Origin: Penicillium oxalicum
Lineage: Eukaryota; Ascomycota; Eurotiomycetes; Eurotiales; Aspergillaceae
Length of the DNA: 64,000 nucleotides
Assembly: GCF_001723175.1 (NCBI RefSeq)
Contig: NC_064653.1
Coordinates: 3,720,001 to 3,784,000 of the forward strand
Direction of reading: 5' to 3'
Part shown: positions 21,166 to 33,398 of the stretch, piece after piece
Layout: every line of letters begins with the position of its first letter
Position numbering within the stretch: the first letter of the stretch is position 1
The notes under the pieces: generated by a model
The model's input: only the letters and a program-made list of their open reading frames with translations
Told to the model about the DNA's origin: nothing
Databases searched by the model: none
Position numbers and translations under genes: made by a program

Positions 21166-24100
21166 GCGATAGTGAGGTTTGAAGAGTGGAGAATGCGATC
21201 GGGGGGCGAAGTATTTATATCGCCAAGAAGCTCCTCTGGATCACGTGGGCGGTGGATCTGGTCAAATTGAACAGTGCAGTCGAGTGTGACAATTATATAT
21301 CACGTGCTTGGCGGGCGGTCAAGATACCAGGATGGATGGGGAGAGAACGTTCGAGTAGGAAGTATAAGTTCTGCCTGGATTGCGTGCCTCAAGTATGACG
21401 ATCAAGGAAGATAAACCCAGCGCTTCACCTCGGACATCGGATAACACCAGAAATCAAAAAAAAAAAAAGATAGTAAAATCAAAAACAAAAAAGGGGGAGA
21501 ATCCTCAGTGGCCCAGCTCAAGTATATGAGTCAATTGCCGGAGCTATGAGGGCCAGAGAAAAGGATAACGCGTCGCGACGCGTTGTTTGTTGGAGAAGGG
21601 GGGGGTTCGTGCTATAGTATGTAAGCCACGGACCAATGACCAATGGAATTGCCTATCGGAGAGCTCGGAGCGGATTAAAGGGAGGAAAAGGAAAAAAAGG
21701 GGGGGCGGTCAGGGCAAAAAAGGACGGTCGCAAGAGAATTTACGGAGGCGGGAGCCATTTGGCTTAAGTACAGCGGACGCCTGTGGCCGCTCCGTCGTTC
21801 CATCGAGGATGGGCCAGGCGGGCCAGGAGATCCAGGCGACCCAGGCCAAGAACCAACTCGGGAGTCGGAGAAGGCAGAACGCTAAATGGCTTGCGCTCAC
21901 TGCCACCGTCCACTCCACCGCCTGGCGTTGGCACTCTTTGATTGGTGTGATGGAGTCTGATTCTTTGATCACCCTTGTGATTGGTCTCTTCCTCGTTCGT
22001 ATCATACTGTGCCCTTCGCAAATGGATGATGGTGGAATCGCTCATAGGAAGTAGGAAGCCAAAAATTTTTGTTCAATTGATCAAATTTTTTTCGGTGTGC
22101 TCACTATTCCACTCCTTCTTCAATGACGCACTAGAATAAAAAAAATCCCTCGCACATCCAGAATGCTTCAGATCATTTATACTCCAGTGTGAACTCTGAT
22201 GAATCTGTGATTTGGTTTTTCTTGCTGCATTTCAGAACAAACCAGGCTCCCCTTTTTTTGGGAATGAGATCACTATGGGACTATGGGAGGGAGAACGCGG
22301 TGTCATCAGTTTGATCCCTTGTGCTCTTCTTCCATAACCCTAGGGTTGTGGCCGAACGCGGGTTAGTGCAGTCATCTGTACCTCATATATGGCGTCATAT
22401 CACGTGTCTTGTGCTACTTTCGGTAGCTCCGGCAGTGTTGAATTCAGAGATTGTAGTGAGGATGTGGCGATATTGAAGAAACAGTAAAACGATCAAATGT
22501 GATCAGATGTTCAAGGAGAGTCGGAAGTAATGAAAATGTAACAAGGGATATTTAGCTGGCTATAGAAGGGGTCCTAACATGCCAGGAGTAAATTACTGCC
22601 GAGAAGTGGAAACTGCACTAGCTCCGAATCCGAACCCACAGGACCTGTGGATGGGTGTACCTACCGTCGAGCAGCTGACGGACGGGAAGATGTGATTTGC
22701 AGATAGGGACTGGGGTGGTCGTGGGAAGGTCCTGCCAATTGAAGAAGGAGGTGTCCGGACCCTTACAGATCAGGCAGAAGAGCTTGAGTACATCACGTGG
22801 ATAGCCACATTATATACTGCATTGCATCTACTAGAACATCAATGAATAGCACAATTCTAGGCTTTAAATATTATGATCCTATTCGCAGTTGATCCGGCAA
22901 GTGACTGCCATCAATAATGTTGGAAGAGACAGAGACTGTGGTCAAATCGATTGACCGGAGTGATAATCATGGACGACACGGTTTCATGTCCACGTGTCAT
23001 GTGAAGTAGAGGACATAATTAAGCTTCCATGATCCAACTCGCTAGTCTATACCAGTAACTCTGAGCCTAAATGATTATTGTTCTATCGATGCACTCGGAT
23101 AAAGGGTCTCCGAGACGATGAGTGTTTACCTGAGAGATCAAAAAGTCTAAAACAACCAAGTTGGCTGCTACACAATGGGTGCGGCTACTACAAACGTTTA
23201 ATTGTTCGCTGTAAGATGTATATAGCCTTGTCCTCAACTGATTTGCACAGTTAACGTTCCTAGATTCAACATTCAGGGTACTATTATAGTACTGGGGTCG
23301 GTTTCTTCGTCTCTTTAATGAACGGCAAGAGGTCAGAAATACTCAATCGTCTTATGTGAATTAATGATTTACGGACTCTCTCGTTCAGGCTGCCTCGTCT
23401 AAACCTATTAACAGACGAAGGTAGGTATCTGCCCGTGTGCTGCGATAAATGCAGATTAAGCTTCATCAACATTTCAAAACGTACCCAGATTTTTCGGATC
23501 TAGTGAGCGAGCCTGTCCTTGATTTTTTTAGGTTTGCAGCTACGTGGACCATGCTCCTAGTGATCCCGCAGTAGGCTTTCATCTCCCTCAATATGTTACC
23601 TACCTCCTAGGGTGGCACACTATTTTGCTTAGGTCAGCCCGATGGGAGGTGAGGTTACTTCCCAATTCCGTTTCCATTTGATTTTCACTTGATGTTGTGT
23701 AACTGCGTTCATCATCACTGGTAACGAATTTTGATTATGGACGTCCGCCCGAACAGTCTTTGGTTCATTGAAACAGCCGGGTGACTGATCAAATTCACTC
23801 CCGCCTTTGGCCGGGTAAGGCAACTAATGGGTGCCGCGATGTATCATACCAGCTTTCAACAGACCTACCACATCATTAACATCAATGTCACCACTTGATG
23901 AGGCCCACGGGCAGCCCAAGAATTATCCACATGCAATGAACCAGAAAAACTTTAGAAATGGCAAATTGATGAGCAGATTTCAACATATAGGCGTCTCAAG
24001 AGGAAAGATCGTAACATCATTCGGTCATGATCGTGCTGCAATAGGTAGACACCGCAAATCCAAAGCGTCAATTCATGTACATCTTAGGTAGACTGATATC

Positions 24101-24610
24101 CAATATCCAATATCCAATCAAAGACCAGCTACTTGAAGATTACAAATTCGAGGCACAAGTCTGAATATTTGCCAGATATTGAAGAATTATACGCTTTTGA
24201 GAGAACGCGAATCTACGAAGTATTTTAGTGGCATTCATTTCCCCATTTTGACCACAGTTCCTTTTTACCTAGGTGAAACCTAATGAAGGCCTGATTTTCC
24301 AGGCCCACAAATGCCGGGGGCACGCTGATTAGATAAGGCCAGCCAGTCCGGGCAATCTTTCTATTCCAGAAATGGATTAGCGCCTGGACGGAGAGTCTAC
24401 AGAACATTTTTTTCCTTTCCGCAAAGACAATATTATCAATCCCAGTATCTGCTCGCCCAACCGCTCACGGGCTACAGTACATTGATACCGACATATCTTC
24501 GTTACACAGAGAATCGAGTATCGCAAAGGGAATCGATTGCTCTCTTCGAAATTTACACGACTCTGCGCAGTCAAGAAGTCAAGGTATCTACTTGACAGAA
24601 AAAAAAAACT
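21166..24610. other. Gene-poor stretch upstream of bdf1 and utp5
   Basis: Over 3.4 kb without a convincing gene. The part from about 22.1 to 24.6 kb is A/T-rich with many stops in all frames. The longest frame (21587-22054, plus) is basic and repetitive. A short 7-bp repeat (ATATCCA x3) lies at 24096-24118. No transposon open frames, LTRs or terminal repeats were seen. Confidence 0.5.
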
Positions 24611-26163
24611 ATGGGCAAGAAGACCTCTCGTCCGTCGGCCAAGGTTGGCACATCCGCCTCGTCGGCCGGAGACCTTGCTGGTGCAAGCAGCAAATCATCG
24701 ATCCTGCGAGCAGCGTTTTCCCCGTCAGAGTACCAATTGGCTCTGTTCGCCTCAGTGATCCAAGGCCTGGATGCGCAGCACCTCCGAATTCACGACGTGA
24801 ACACCGGCCGCCTACAATGCGAACATGCTTTGGGACCTAAGGAGACAGTCACTTCATTGGACTGGGGATATTTTGGCGGCAAGAATCGCGATCAATCAAA
24901 GAAGAAGCGCAAGCGCGGGTCCGACGTGAACGGTGCGGTGGATGGATTGGACCAGGGCGATGTCGTGGTTGCGTTTGGTACCAACACTTCCGATATTCGG
25001 ATGTTCTCCCCATCCGAGGACAAGATCGTCGGCACTCTGGCTGGAGCCCACGATAAGGGTATCAAGGACTTCAAGTTCAGCGCAGAGAAGCCCGGCCAGG
25101 AGGCTTGGAGTATTGGCGGAGACAACAAGCTTGTCCAGTGGGATCTCCGCACTGGTCAGAGCGTAAGGTATGACTATTCCCGCTTGTCCCTCGGCCAGGA
25201 GAGGCATATCTGTTTCCATTGAGATCACAACTGACTGATACACAAATCTACAGGACAATCCACTTGCCTGCATCATCCACATTCACTGCTCTTTCTCGCC
25301 CCATCTCCTCCAACACCCCCGTCGTGTGCGCTTCGCAGACTCCTTACCTCGTCAATGTCGAAAACTCCGAAGAGCAACCGATCAAGTTCCCCGCGATGCG
25401 CAACCAAATCCATACCGTCATCGCTTCATCTGGCTCATTCCTCGCTTCCGACGGCGAACGTTTCGTGAACGTTTTCGAAGCTTCCAGCCAGAAGCTCGTG
25501 CGCAACCTTGTCGCTGATCAGGATGTTACCTCTGTCTCCCTGCTTGATAGCACTGCCCCGGAGAAGCAGATTCTTGCCGCCGTCACTGAGAATGGAACGA
25601 TCGAGTTCTTTACGAAACCGTTCGCCCCCGCTCCTGCCCCCGCCGCTAGTGCCAAGGCTAGTCGCAAGCAGATGACCCAGAAGGCAAATGCCTCGCTCAA
25701 GGTACTGCGCACCGGTGAATCGGAGTCTTGTGTACCCGTGGTCTCGACTGCTTTCCTTGGTCCTGACATCGTGGTTGCATACGCCGAGGGTGGGGTGGTC
25801 CCAGTCTTCCAACGCGTTAAACTGCTCGACGAATCTACCGATGAATTGTCTTTCACAGGAGTCAAGGCCGTTGTCAAGACCAAGTCTAGCTCTGCCATCG
25901 CATCTGCGGCTGTCAATGGTGCGAAGAATGCCACAGAAGGCCGAGTAGACGAGACACACGTCGTCGTTGCAGCGGGTAATATAATGGATAACGACATTGA
26001 GATGAAGGATGATGACGATGCCGCCGGCTCTGCTTCCGGCAGCGATGTTGATTCCGACGTTGAAGATTCGGCCAAGCCTACAAGCGAAAAGAAGTCCAAG
26101 TCTACAAAGCAGGCTGCTCCCGCGGGCGAGGACGTGGACATGGACAATGGCGTGTCAGAGGAC

Positions 26164-26194
<31 letters not shown>

Positions 26195-27150
26195 GCGCTG
26201 AGCCATCATTTGGCGAAATCATGCGCGCCAATGCTGGTCAAGAAGTCGATGTCGAGGCGGAGTTGGACGAGGATAACTTGATGGGCGCCCTGGTGCCCGG
26301 CAAGCCCACGACCGCTGTTCAACAAATCCCTACAGGCGTTTCACTTGCCACCGTACTCACCCAATCTCTCAAAACCAACGACAAGGACATGCTCGAATCC
26401 TGCTTCCACACCGCCGACACCTCCATCATCCGCACTACGATCCAACGCCTCGAGTCTCCTCTGGCTGCCACTCTTCTCCAGAAGCTTGCCGAGCGTCTTT
26501 CTTCCCGACCCGGTCGTTATGGTCACCTTCTTGTTTGGGTGCAGTGGACCTGCGTTGCCCACGGAGGTGCCCTGGCCGGTCACCCCGAGCTGTTGAATCG
26601 CATGGCGACTCTCTACAAAGTGATGGACCAGCGGTCGTCAAGCTTGCCATCTCTGCTCTTGCTGAAGGGCAAGCTGGACATGCTGGACGCGCAGCTCGGC
26701 CTTCGACAGTCGATCCGTGGAGGCGACGAGATGGACAGTGAGGATGAAGATAATGTTATCTATGTAGAGGGTCAAGATGACGAAGAAGATGATGAGGGCA
26801 AGCCTCGAACCAAGTCAATCCGCGATTCAGCCTTCGAGCAAGACGAGGATGAGTCAATGATGAACGGTGTCGAGGATGAGTCCGACGATGACGACGATGA
26901 GGATGAGGAGGATGAAGATGGATACGAGGGTGTCTTGGACATCGAGGCTGAAGAGTCAGCTGATTCATCTGATGCCGAAGAGTCTCTCGAGGAGAACGAG
27001 GATGACGAAGATGAGGACAGCGAAGGTTCCTTGGCGGACTTTGTCGCCGACACCGAAGATGAGGAGTCCGACGACGAGATGATTGAGGCGCCTCCCCCGT
27101 CAAAGAAGACCAAAACTACCGCGAGCAAGAGAAAAACTGGCAAGAAATAA
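24611..27150 (+). CDS. utp5: Utp5/WDR43-like t-UTP subunit of the SSU processome
   Basis: Exons 24611-25167 and 25254-27150, 817 aa; 86-bp intron GTATGA...ACAG. The N-terminal WD40 part includes LDWGYFGG, GDVVVAFGTNTSDIRMF, AHDKGIKDFKFS and NKLVQWDLRTGQSV, and continues after the intron. Several acidic low-complexity runs follow, with E-rich stretches near residues 480-500 and 690-780. The Utp12-type helical domain spans about residues 546-660 (GVSLATVLTQSL, LLVWVQWTC, LLLLKGKLDML). The C-terminus is Lys-rich and nuclear-signal-like (SKRKTGKK). The acidic tracts and Utp12 domain are typical of the nucleolar t-UTP complex, which couples rDNA transcription to 18S pre-rRNA processing. Length and order are normal. 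Confidence 0.93.
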
Positions 27151-28120
27151 GTGGGATGTAGTCTGGCGTTGAAAGTTATATGTTCTCCACCATGGGCTTT
27201 TTTTTGTCATGTCTCAAATCCTGGGAGGGAGTGAACCGTGGAAGTTGACGTCCTTTGGTTTTTTCTTTTTGTTCTCGCTTGTCTAAAAAGATTCTTTTTA
27301 TATACTCGGATGCATGAGACACTTGCATTTTATTGAATTTCTTTTCATCTCTTCTATCTATATTCTCTTCCTGATTCCCTTCACTTTTTTTTGAAAAGGT
27401 AGATCCCTCATGGCTTTTGTACAAGATCATGCGACTGAGGAACATACTACATACTTTGCTTTTCATCTGTAGAGCATTATCCCAGACATCGACTAGGTCG
27501 TAGACTCCATCTGCGACGACATACCTCTTCCAGGCCCTGATCACCCAGGTTCACTCATCTAAAGTCAAACAGAAGCCCTGTCCAGTCAGTACTAACCTTA
27601 CTCTACAAACACCCTACACTACATCAGATGTATTCTTTCGCCACTTAATCCCACGTAAAACACATCTAAGAAATTAACACACAGTAAATCAAGAAATGCC
27701 CGTCTCCGTTCTCCATTTGACCCCATTCTTGCAAAACTTCAACATGAGACTCATACAATATTTGTCAAGCGAAGATCATTCTGCGATGCGATTTTCCCCT
27801 TTCTTTAAGGACGCATTCTTTGCGAGACGGATGGTTCAATCTACTAAAATTCGTGGGACTCGGCATCCAAATAGCTTCATGCCAGAGATTACCTACCGAC
27901 CTTGCAACTGTTGTATGCCACTGGTTTAGCGAGCTTGCAAAATCGTTTACGTGGGCTCTCATACTTGGATTGAACTCTTTTGGGCAGTAAGACGTTCACT
28001 ACTGAGCCCGCGAGGTAATTCAGAAATGCTGGTGTACAGAAAATGTATTATTCTCTAGAACATAAGAATAAGTCTTCTCCAGTGCATCGAAGCCTATAAG
28101 GGCTGATTGCCTTTTCAGGT
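27151..28120. other. Intergenic between convergent genes
   Basis: Lies between utp5 and the Ama1-like gene. It contains T-rich 3' flanking sequence and a tRNA-like relic near 27955-28012 (separate entry). No protein gene seen. Confidence 0.55.
27955..28012 (-). pseudogene. tRNA-like relic
   Basis: On the minus strand the sequence has GGGCTC and GAGCCC ends that pair, an anticodon-arm-like TCTTA-CTGCCCA-AAAGA (would read GCC), and a T-loop-like AGTTCAATCC. The T-stem does not pair and the element is only about 58 nt. Read as a decayed, shortened tRNA, perhaps once tRNA-Gly. It may be coincidence. Confidence 0.25.
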
Positions 28121-30868
28121 CTACCGGATAACCTCACCGGAGGACCTCTCAATACCCTCCATGCCCTCGAGAATATTACTGCCACCCAGGTTCCCAGATG
28201 GCGGGTCTCCGAAACTCGAGGGTTGGCTTGACCAGATTTCGTGGAACTTGATGGTTTGATCGCTGCAGGCAACTATGATACAGCCTTCTTCCTTGGTGCG
28301 CGAGCACCAAGTTCCACCCTCTTTTTCCTTAGGTCGGGTTGAGCGAGAATTTCTTCTGCTGCGTGCTGAAATGGTTATACACTCATCGTGACAATCTTCT
28401 GCTCTAACCAGCGAGGGGGTCGTTGATCGCGACACGGTTGGTGTGATCGTCTCCAGTGAGTCTGAAGCCAGTCGAGGCACTCGACCTGGATAGCTGACTG
28501 CCCAGAGTGCACGTCCACTGTGATAATTGGGTTGAGGTCCGATTCTGTCCCATATTTCATCAAACGGCCCCCAGGGAACAACGGAGATTTGAGCACAGCT
28601 AGGCCATGCAAATACCGCGATTCGGATCGGGTGGTCAGGCGAGGCGTAGCCAAATGTAGCCGCAATCTCACGCCGTTTTCTACTCCATATAAGACTGGTA
28701 ACTTGGGCAAAGACATTGATTGTTGCAAGACAGATTCCTGTGTGAGTGTGCCAAAAATGGATGGCTCTGTCATTGCCCCCTCCTCCAGTCGCCAGAAGTG
28801 ACGGCTGCCAAGGAGCAAATGCGATAGCCTTGACAGCTGCTGAATGAGGGAAGAAGTGCTTCTGTTGATCGAGAGGAATCACGACACTCCGCCCATTCCC
28901 CGAAATCAAAGTGCCTGCATGGCTAAGGAGAGGAGCTGGCGCGGGAGGCCAGGAAGCTGCGTGAGGGACGAACGAGCTTGAACTCGATGATATTACCGAG
29001 GGGGTGAGAAGTCCGTCTGTGTCTTTGAAAGGTGGCCCAACTATTTGGCAAAGCTCGAATAGCAAGCAAGCGTTGTCATTGGCCCCGGTCGCAAGATATT
29101 TCTCGTCTGGAGACCACGCCAGTCCACAAATTTGCTGAGTGCGTGCCTGAATTTTTGCAAGCAGGGTCATTGAGCCTGTCCAGCTCCAATCATTGTGAAT
29201 CGCCGGCCACTCAACCGAGTAGTACCAAATATTTCCCATCTCGTCGCCCACAACCAGATCCTCAACACTTACAATCTCGTCTGGATATCTTTCCGAAGGC
29301 CTACGAGAACACGTCGGCTTGAAAGATACGCAAGTGACAGGGTAAGGGTGGCCAATTTCGAATCTGACCTTGGGCTCAAGAGCACCCCAAAGAGACAAAT
29401 GGCCACGGTGACGACCCACAGCGAGTATACTCTTTGCTCCATCTTCGGAAGAAAATGACAGGCTTGTCACATAGTTCGACGGATGAACGTGTTCAAAAGG
29501 CGGAGGATCCATGGCCATATCTTCGGTCCAAACGTAAACGCGATGTCCAAGAGCAACAGCCAATAAGCCCATAGTGTAGCAATATGCCAGTGGCGAGCAA
29601 TAAAAATCATCTCGAAGACATGGTGCATCAAGAAGTCGGTAAGGTTTGGAAGGGACGATTTCTCCTCGTCGCGTAGGCTTGGTCGGCCCTAAACCCCCAC
29701 AGTGTCAGTTAGTGTCGTAGGTCAAGTTGCAGGAATTCTGGCTTTCATCTGTCATGTGTTCATTTCTGGGAGGCTTTCCAAAGTTTCGTATAAAAGGTAT
29801 ATAGCATGAGCAGTCTTTGCTATTTAATTTGACATGTATGTCGTCCGGAGGAAACGGAAGGGATGTCACAAGGCAGGGAAATCTATTGGGGAGAAAAGTC
29901 GAGAAACCCTTACAGTGACCCTTTCCAGCCTTCTTCCATGCGCCATCTTTCCATATAAATGGGGAGTATCGCTCGTGATCCGGCGAGGTTGGGCTGGGAG
30001 TAGTCTCATGGCCCACTGTGCGAGTCTCGAGAACTTTTGTTGTTTGATCAAAATCCAACGCAAGCGCAAGCCTCGATTCATGTCGAAGTGTGTCACCTCG
30101 AGGAGAGGAGAGGGGCAGGAATTTTGCCACGAAAGATGAAGCCGCTGGATTCTGACCAGAGACGTGGGGCGACACGTCTGGGTCAGCCGTTGCAGGTTGC
30201 CCAATTGACGCAGAGGCACCTCCAACGCCCCAGGCATTGCCTGCACTGGCATTTCGGAGAGGATGTGCAGGAAGTGAGCCACTCAATTCATCAGCGTCAG
30301 CAACGAGCTGAGACCGATGGTGCGGTAATTGGGGAGGTAGAGTCCGGCCTGGTGCAGGTACGTAGAACTCAGCCGGCTGACCAGATGAAGGAAGGAAAGG
30401 GTCCTCCCAGTCCAGGCGCTTTCTTGCGGCCTTCTCTCGAGGAGATAGTTGACGTGGATGCTTGCTGACACGATAAGAGGTCGCTTTGTGATGGTCAAAT
30501 TCTCGTCTTGGAATGAATCTGTCCGGAGAGTTCGGGCTAGAGTAAGCCGCTCGTGGAGAGGCCCTCCTTTTGCCCTTTGTCTCCATGGTCTCTTCTCGCT
30601 CTGCAGGCGATTGAAAGGACAATGCAGCATGAAATTCGGACTGCGGGTATGACACCGCGCCGTGGTCTGCCGAGGGAGCCTTCAGAGGCAAGGAAGTTTG
30701 AGACGTGGCCGGTGAGTCGGTTAAGCGTAAAGTGATTGTTGCGAAGTTGCTGAGACGAAGAGATTTGCCATCTTCGGAAAACTCGATAGAAGATGAACGA
30801 GAGCTTTCAAGTCTTTTGTAATTGGAGGAGACGTTGCTTTTGAAAGAATGACGGCGCGAGCAACCCAT
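28121..30868 (-). CDS. ama1: Ama1/Mfr1-like meiotic APC/C activator (Cdc20/Cdh1 family)
   Basis: Exons 30868-29914 and 29688-28121, 840 aa. The 225-bp intron (GTAAGG...TTTAG) joins KKAGKGH/WPTKPTRRG in the correct phase. A C-box DRFIPRR at 116-122 precedes a disordered Ser/Pro-rich region. The core follows (IVPSKPYRLLDAP, LRDDFYCSPLAYCY), then WD40 repeats from LLAVALGHRVYVW to ACSDQTIKFHEIW. The last two residues are Ile-Arg, the IR tail that binds Apc3. C-box, WD40 and IR tail define an APC/C coactivator. The 'SKPYRLLDAP' core and long insertions fit the meiosis-specific Ama1 branch better than Cdc20 or Cdh1. It would direct ubiquitylation during meiosis and ascospore formation. The gene is divergent from bet4. 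Confidence 0.88.
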
Positions 30869-31381
30869 TGTTCGTGCAAGGCGTTGGGAAGTCTCTCGAG
30901 AGGCCCTTCTTCGAAGAGATGATTTATAGAAAGGGAAACCAAAAGAATGTTCAAAAGTCTCTCATGAAAATTCCGGGTAGTGAGAGAGAAATTGAAATGT
31001 GCTGCTGCGAATTGTGAGTGAATTTGGTTCTCAATTATAACAACCGCTGAGTTCCTTCCTAATTGGGTAGGTACCATTGACTGACCCAAGGCACTCAGGC
31101 AGTAAAGTGTATGCCTTAGAGCCTCACTGCGCTCCTGCCGTGACCTGAATGCCTTAGGCCATAATTCATACAGTACCTTTTAGTTTGTTCATTCATTGCC
31201 AGTCCGTCGATTACGTGATCCCGATTTCAGGCTCAGCAGCCGCCTCAGGCGGTCGGGGCCAACCCACCAGGGCCAAATCATGCCCAGATGAACCCTGAAG
31301 TGTCTGGGCCTAGCGGAGGCTGATATCTTGACATAATCTCGCACTGTAGAAATCTCCAGGCTGCCGGCAAAAACTTCCAGA
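30869..31381. other. Divergent intergenic region (ama1 / bet4)
   Basis: Shared promoter region of 513 bp. No separate gene or clear motif identified. Confidence 0.5.
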
Positions 31382-32679
31382 ATGGCGAGTGTGAGTTGAG
31401 TGTCTTTTGAATATCATATTCGACGTTGTATTGATATCGTCACAGCATGGCGTTCGTCGTTTTAAACCTACGGAGAAAACCGCAGAGGAGAAGGAACGCG
31501 AGCTTCGGAAGATTGATGAATACAAGTCATTAGAACGTCTGGTAGCGGAGAAGGTTGGTCATTACTGTGCCACTGCGTGGTGCCCGAGACTACATTTTCA
31601 CAGTTTATTCTTATGCCATTTCTTGTTGATCTAGGTGGCTCGAAAAGAGTATTCAGTCGAGACTCTCAAGGAGATCTCGGACTTATTGACTCGCAATCCA
31701 GAATACTACACCGTTTGGAACTATCGGCGGCAGGTTCTTCAAGACCAGTTTTCAAACACGGCCAAGTCAGACGAAGAGTCGTCAAGCAGTGCGATCGCAC
31801 AGCTGATCAGCGACGACTTAATGTTCCTCATGCCTCTGTTGCGCAGCTTCCCCAAATGCTACTGGATCTGGAACTATCGAGTGTGGCTTTTGGATGAAGC
31901 ACGACGGCTGCTTCCTTTAGCTTCGGCGACTCAATTTTGGCAGCAAGAGCTTATTCTCGTGGGTAAGATGCTGACCTTGGACAGTCGAAATTTCCATGGG
32001 TGGAGTTACCGGCGCCTCGTGGTCGAGACTCTACAGCAATTGGCAACTTCCGCCGAGGCTGCGAGTCTTACGCAGAAGGAGTATGAATATGCCAAGAAGA
32101 TGATCGGAGCCAACTTGTCGAATTTTTCGGCGTGGCACTATCGCACCAAACTCATCGTACGACTTCTTGAAGAACAGTCCGCGAGTGATGAAGAGCGAAG
32201 AAAGATGTTGGATGATGGTAGGTTTGACATTCCTGATTACCAGGTTTTCTGGTCTTCATGGTACAGTTCCTGGCTGATCGGTGCTTTGTGCTTCTTCGTC
32301 AATAGAGCTGGACCTGATTCATCAGGCTTTGATCGATCCCTACGATCAGTCTCTATGGTTCTATCACCAAAACTTGATGTCCGTGTTTGACCCAACACTT
32401 GCGCATCGGACAATGGCACCGAACTTGAGCTCCTCAGAGCGACTTAGTTATCTTCGAAACGAGATTGCTGCCATTGAAGAGATGCTCGATGGAGCAGAGG
32501 ACTGCAAGTACATCTACCAGTCCTTGATTGAGTGTATGCTCTTGATTGCGAAGGTGGCGGGACAACTTTCCCCAGAGGACCGATCACATATTCTGGGCTG
32601 GCTCTCGGAATTGAAGCAACTTGACCCCTTGCGGAAGAACCGCTGGTTAGATTTTGAGAAAACTCTTGCTAATCTATAA
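31382..32679 (+). CDS. bet4: Rab geranylgeranyltransferase alpha subunit
   Basis: Four exons: 31382-31390 (only ATG GCG AGT), 31446-31553, 31635-32217 and 32306-32679; introns are 55, 81 and 88 bp, all GT-AG. 357 aa. The protein starts MASHGVRRF and carries five prenyltransferase-alpha (PFTA) repeats with the Trp-x-Tyr-Arg signature: TVWNYRR, WIWNYRVWLL, HGWSYRRLV, SAWHYRTKLI and SLWFYHQ. Bet4 pairs with Bet2 to attach geranylgeranyl groups to Rab GTPases delivered by the Rab escort protein in the cytosol. The first exon is unusually short (9 nt) but is supported by good donor and acceptor sites and the family N-terminus. A GTP-pathway neighbour, the TBC RabGAP gene, lies downstream. Confidence 0.94.
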
Positions 32680-33398
32680 ATGTGATACCAATGTCATTCT
32701 TCTATCTGGGAAAGCCCTTTCGGTGTAGTCTTTTTATTTTTCGGATGTCCCTCGGCTCCATTTCCATCGCATCTACAAATTGTCGGGAATCTGGTACAAT
32801 AAGAACTTCTTGGCCCCTTTCTGACATCTTGGCATCTTGTCATTGCAGATGGATCAGGGCTGAAGCTGCCAGATAAAGAATGTGCAGTGGGATCCGTGCG
32901 GGATACCTCTTTGCGCACGTCATGCCATTCTTGCTAGAAACCTGCAGTCTTTACTGAACAATGCCGTTCAAGAAATAGTTGTCTCGGCAAATGAAAGATC
33001 TTTTGTCCGTTCTCCCTGGCTCCTGGAGAGCATGCACCGACTGGAATGATCTTATGGTTGGATCATTAAAGGAGCACGGTGTTGTATGGGTTACCCAGAG
33101 AACGCATTCACTTCCCCCCAAAAAGGAAGTACACACCACATCCCCAAAAGTCTACCCCACCTGCAAAAGTCAGCCAGTCCAATCACCTTCGGACGTGCCT
33201 GACCCTCTAATTGATTCCCCAAATTAAACATCTCCCGAATTCCTTCCACGCTGGCTCATTCTTATTGAACCCTGCTCTCCCTCGTGTGACTTTGCAATAT
33301 TCTCTTTCTTCCATGACCTGAGCTGCACCAACGGACGCCGGGTTTGAAGGAGTGCTGTGCTCCCTGAATACCCATCCATTTGTCATAGGGAGATCAGG
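32680..33398. other. Intergenic, no gene seen
   Basis: Region between bet4 and the TBC gene, both on the plus strand. It holds the 3' flank of bet4 and the promoter of the TBC gene. Confidence 0.55.

Noticed and set aside
21587..22054. 155-codon plus-strand frame upstream of bdf1
   Set aside because: Basic low-complexity sequence with no recognisable domain.
21166..24610. Transposon or RIP-mutated repeat in the gene-poor stretch
   Set aside because: No transposase or reverse transcriptase remnants, terminal repeats or target duplications are visible; A/T richness alone is not enough.
25518..26231. 237-codon minus-strand Ser-rich frame
   Set aside because: Antisense to the acidic tracts of utp5, which give Ser-rich open frames on the reverse strand.
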